Shown here in pieces: positions 22,844 to 24,099 of a stretch of 24,099 nt of DNA. The notes under the pieces are model-generated. The model saw only the letters and a list, made by a program, of their open reading frames with translations, ran no database searches and was not told the DNA's origin. Numbering within the stretch: position 1 is the first letter of the stretch; each line of letters begins with the position of its first letter. Origin of the DNA: Pseudomonadota bacterium (GTDB taxonomy: Bacteria; Pseudomonadota; Alphaproteobacteria; Caulobacterales; Caulobacteraceae); the NCBI GenBank assembly GCA_023386645.1, contig JAEWJI010000065.1, positions 1 to 24,099 on the forward strand, read 5' to 3'. The position numbers and the translations under genes are program-made.

Positions 22844-22866
22844 GCAGATTTTGTGCACTGCACCAT
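22818..22866. promoter_or_regulatory. nested inverted repeats over the phasin promoter (candidate operator)
   Basis: ATCTGC (22825-22830) and GCAGAT (22844-22849) are exact inverted copies 13 bp apart that flank the -35 box. Outside them, ATGGTGCA (22818-22825) and TGCACCAT (22859-22866) are exact inverted copies. PhaR repressors of phasin genes in Paracoccus and Rhodobacter use CTGC/GCAG half-sites with a shorter spacing, so a PhaR-like site is conceivable. This is inference. Confidence 0.4.
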
Positions 22867-23009
22867 CGCTCATGACGCGAACGGCTGTTCACAAGCCTGT
22901 TGACCGGTTGTTTACCTTCACGAAACCCTGCCGGCCCATGCTAAACCCAGGATCAGCGCCGTGCCGGGGGGCCGTGGCCGCGAACACGAAGACGGGTGAA
23001 CGCTCAGCG

Positions 23010-24099
23010 ATGGCCATGCTGAAGACCACGAAGTCGACGATATCGCGCCGGGCCGCCGTGGCCATGGCGCTGGCCGGCATGCTTGCCGCCCTGCCCTCGC
23101 CGGGCGTGGCGCCGCTTGTCGCGCAGTCTTCGGACAATGTCCGTTACGCCGCCGTGGTGGTGGACGCCTCGACGGGCGAAGTGCTGTTCGGGCGATTCGC
23201 GGACAACCGTCGGTACCCCGCCTCCATCACCAAGGTGATGACCCTGTACCTGGCCTTCGAGGCCCTGGCCGAGGGACGGGTGAGGCTGGACGACGTCATC
23301 ACGGTGTCGCCGCGCGCGGCGTCGCAGCCGCCCTCGAAGCTGGGCCTGGCCGCCGGCCAGACCATCAGCCTTGACGACGCCATGAGGGCGACGGCGGTGC
23401 GGTCCGCCAACGACATGGCCGTCGCCATCGCCGAGCATGTCGGCGGCTCCGAGGCGCGTTTCGCGGCCATGATGACCCTGAAGGCCAATGAGCTGGGCAT
23501 GACCCAGACCCGCTACGTCAACGCCAACGGTCTGCCCGACAGCCGCCAGATCACCTCGGCCAAGGACCTGGCCATCCTGGCCCGGGCGGTGATGCGCGAC
23601 TATCCGCAGTACTATTCGTACTTCGGCCTGCACGACTGGGCCTACCAGGGACGCGACTACCGCAACACCAACGGCCTGCTGCTGGGCGGGGCGGGCTATG
23701 ACGGGATCAAGACCGGCTTCACCAACGCCTCGGGCTACAACCTGGCGGCCTCGGCGGTGCGGGATGGCAAGCGGCTGATCACCATCGTCCTGGGCGGCCG
23801 GTCCAGCGCCACCCGCAACGCCCATGTGGCCGAGCTGATGAACACCGGCTTCGAGGTCGAGCGCCGGCGCCGGCAGGGCGAGACCATCCAGGTCGCCCAG
23901 ACCTTCTTCGAGAGCCGGGGCTTCGGCATTGGATCGCCGGCCCAGCCCGCCGAGCCGCCCATCGCCTACGCCAGCATCGAGACCACGCCCGAGGTCGGCA
24001 TCGGCTCGACCGAGACGACCTATGCGGCCCTGCCCTCCGCCCCGCCCGCGCGCACGCCCCCTCCCCCGGCTTCGCGTCCGCCCGTGACCGCCTCGGCGC
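23010..24099 (+). CDS. D-alanyl-D-alanine carboxypeptidase, peptidase S11 family (3' end outside window)
   Basis: Low-molecular-weight penicillin-binding proteins of this family trim the terminal D-Ala from peptidoglycan stem peptides in the periplasm. The visible 363 residues begin with a signal peptide: a basic n-region (KTTKSTISRR) and a hydrophobic core about 15-35, probably cleaved before about residue 40. The three active-site motifs are SITK with nucleophile Ser72 and Lys75, SAN at 132-134 and KTG at 234-236. From about residue 300 the chain turns Pro/Ala/Ser-rich, the start of a C-terminal extension whose end is not visible. The ATG at 23010 was chosen; a second in-frame ATG at 23016 is possible. 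The gene diverges from the phasin gene across 244 bp. A TTGACC box at 22900 has no good -10 at normal spacing, so its promoter is not placed. Confidence 0.93.
   Translation, partial: MAMLKTTKSTISRRAAVAMALAGMLAALPSPGVAPLVAQSSDNVRYAAVVVDASTGEVLFGRFADNRRYPASITKVMTLYLAFEALAEGRVRLDDVITVSPRAASQPPSKLGLAAGQTISLDDAMRATAVRSANDMAVAIAEHVGGSEARFAAMMTLKANELGMTQTRYVNANGLPDSRQITSAKDLAILARAVMRDYPQYYSYFGLHDWAYQGRDYRNTNGLLLGGAGYDGIKTGFTNASGYNLAASAVRDGKRLITIVLGGRSSATRNAHVAELMNTGFEVERRRRQGETIQVAQTFFESRGFGIGSPAQPAEPPIAYASIETTPEVGIGSTETTYAALPSAPPARTPPPPASRPPVTASA

Noticed and set aside
22874..23009. Promoter or CtrA box upstream of the carboxypeptidase
   Set aside because: TTGACC at 22900 lacks a -10 at normal spacing and no TTAA-N7-TTAA pattern is present.
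1..24099. tRNA genes, CRISPR array or riboswitch
   Set aside because: No regularly spaced repeats, no clover-leaf candidate in the short gaps and no long structured leader were found by eye.

Overview
This window is GC-rich, densely packed chromosomal DNA from an alphaproteobacterium, most likely a member of the Caulobacteraceae (Brevundimonas or a close relative). The reasons are gene content and order: aroK-aroB beside xerD, bolA divergent from a J-domain gene upstream of cobS, a clpS-clpA pair beside a phasin gene, and a CheY-like regulator paired with a small CheE-like gene. Species assignment is inference. No tRNA, rRNA, CRISPR array, transposase or prophage genes are visible. Most genes are core housekeeping genes with short gaps or overlapping ends.

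Layout. 1-1387 (-): the 5' part of rluB with a long basic tail, divergent from tadA (+), which is followed by a 21-codon membrane micro-ORF and an MliC-like lipoprotein. 2343-4012 (-): aroK-aroB, translationally coupled, for the shikimate pathway. 4051-7133 (+): xerD, accA, then a single-domain response regulator coupled to a small CheE-like protein. 7140-15068 (-): six genes on one strand, in transcription order bolA, hybrid histidine kinase, ATP-dependent DNA ligase, MscS channel, threonine aldolase-like enzyme and Atm1-type ABC exporter. 15111-18807 (+): J-domain protein, ohr, FAD monooxygenase, cobS and a CsbD-like stress protein. 18811-22765 (-): YvlD-family membrane protein, clpA, clpS, a 334-bp non-coding stretch with a REP-like inverted pair and a strong terminator, then a phasin. 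23010-24099 (+): a D-alanyl-D-alanine carboxypeptidase that runs off the window.

How the genes relate. Several stress and envelope functions cluster here: Ohr detoxifies organic peroxides, Atm1 exports glutathione-linked substrates, BolA links to glutaredoxin and Fe-S status, CsbD and YvlD are stress or envelope associated, ClpS feeds N-degron substrates to ClpA for ClpP, and MscS protects against osmotic shock. aroKB and accA supply aromatic precursors and malonyl-CoA. Two genes lack usual partners inside the window: cobS has no cobT beside it, and the DNA ligase has no Lhr-type helicase or exonuclease beside it.

The strongest non-coding signals are the phasin terminator (22200-22236), nested inverted repeats over the phasin promoter (22818-22866), the REP-like pair (22032-22188), an 11-bp-stem hairpin followed by three GANTC sites downstream of clpA (19196-19268), and convergent gene ends whose stop codons sit in palindromes (2343-2346 and 7130-7143). 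I did not find a clearly new multi-gene system. The best candidates for something under-described are the orphan response-regulator/CheE-like pair and the micro-ORF coupled to the MliC-like lipoprotein.
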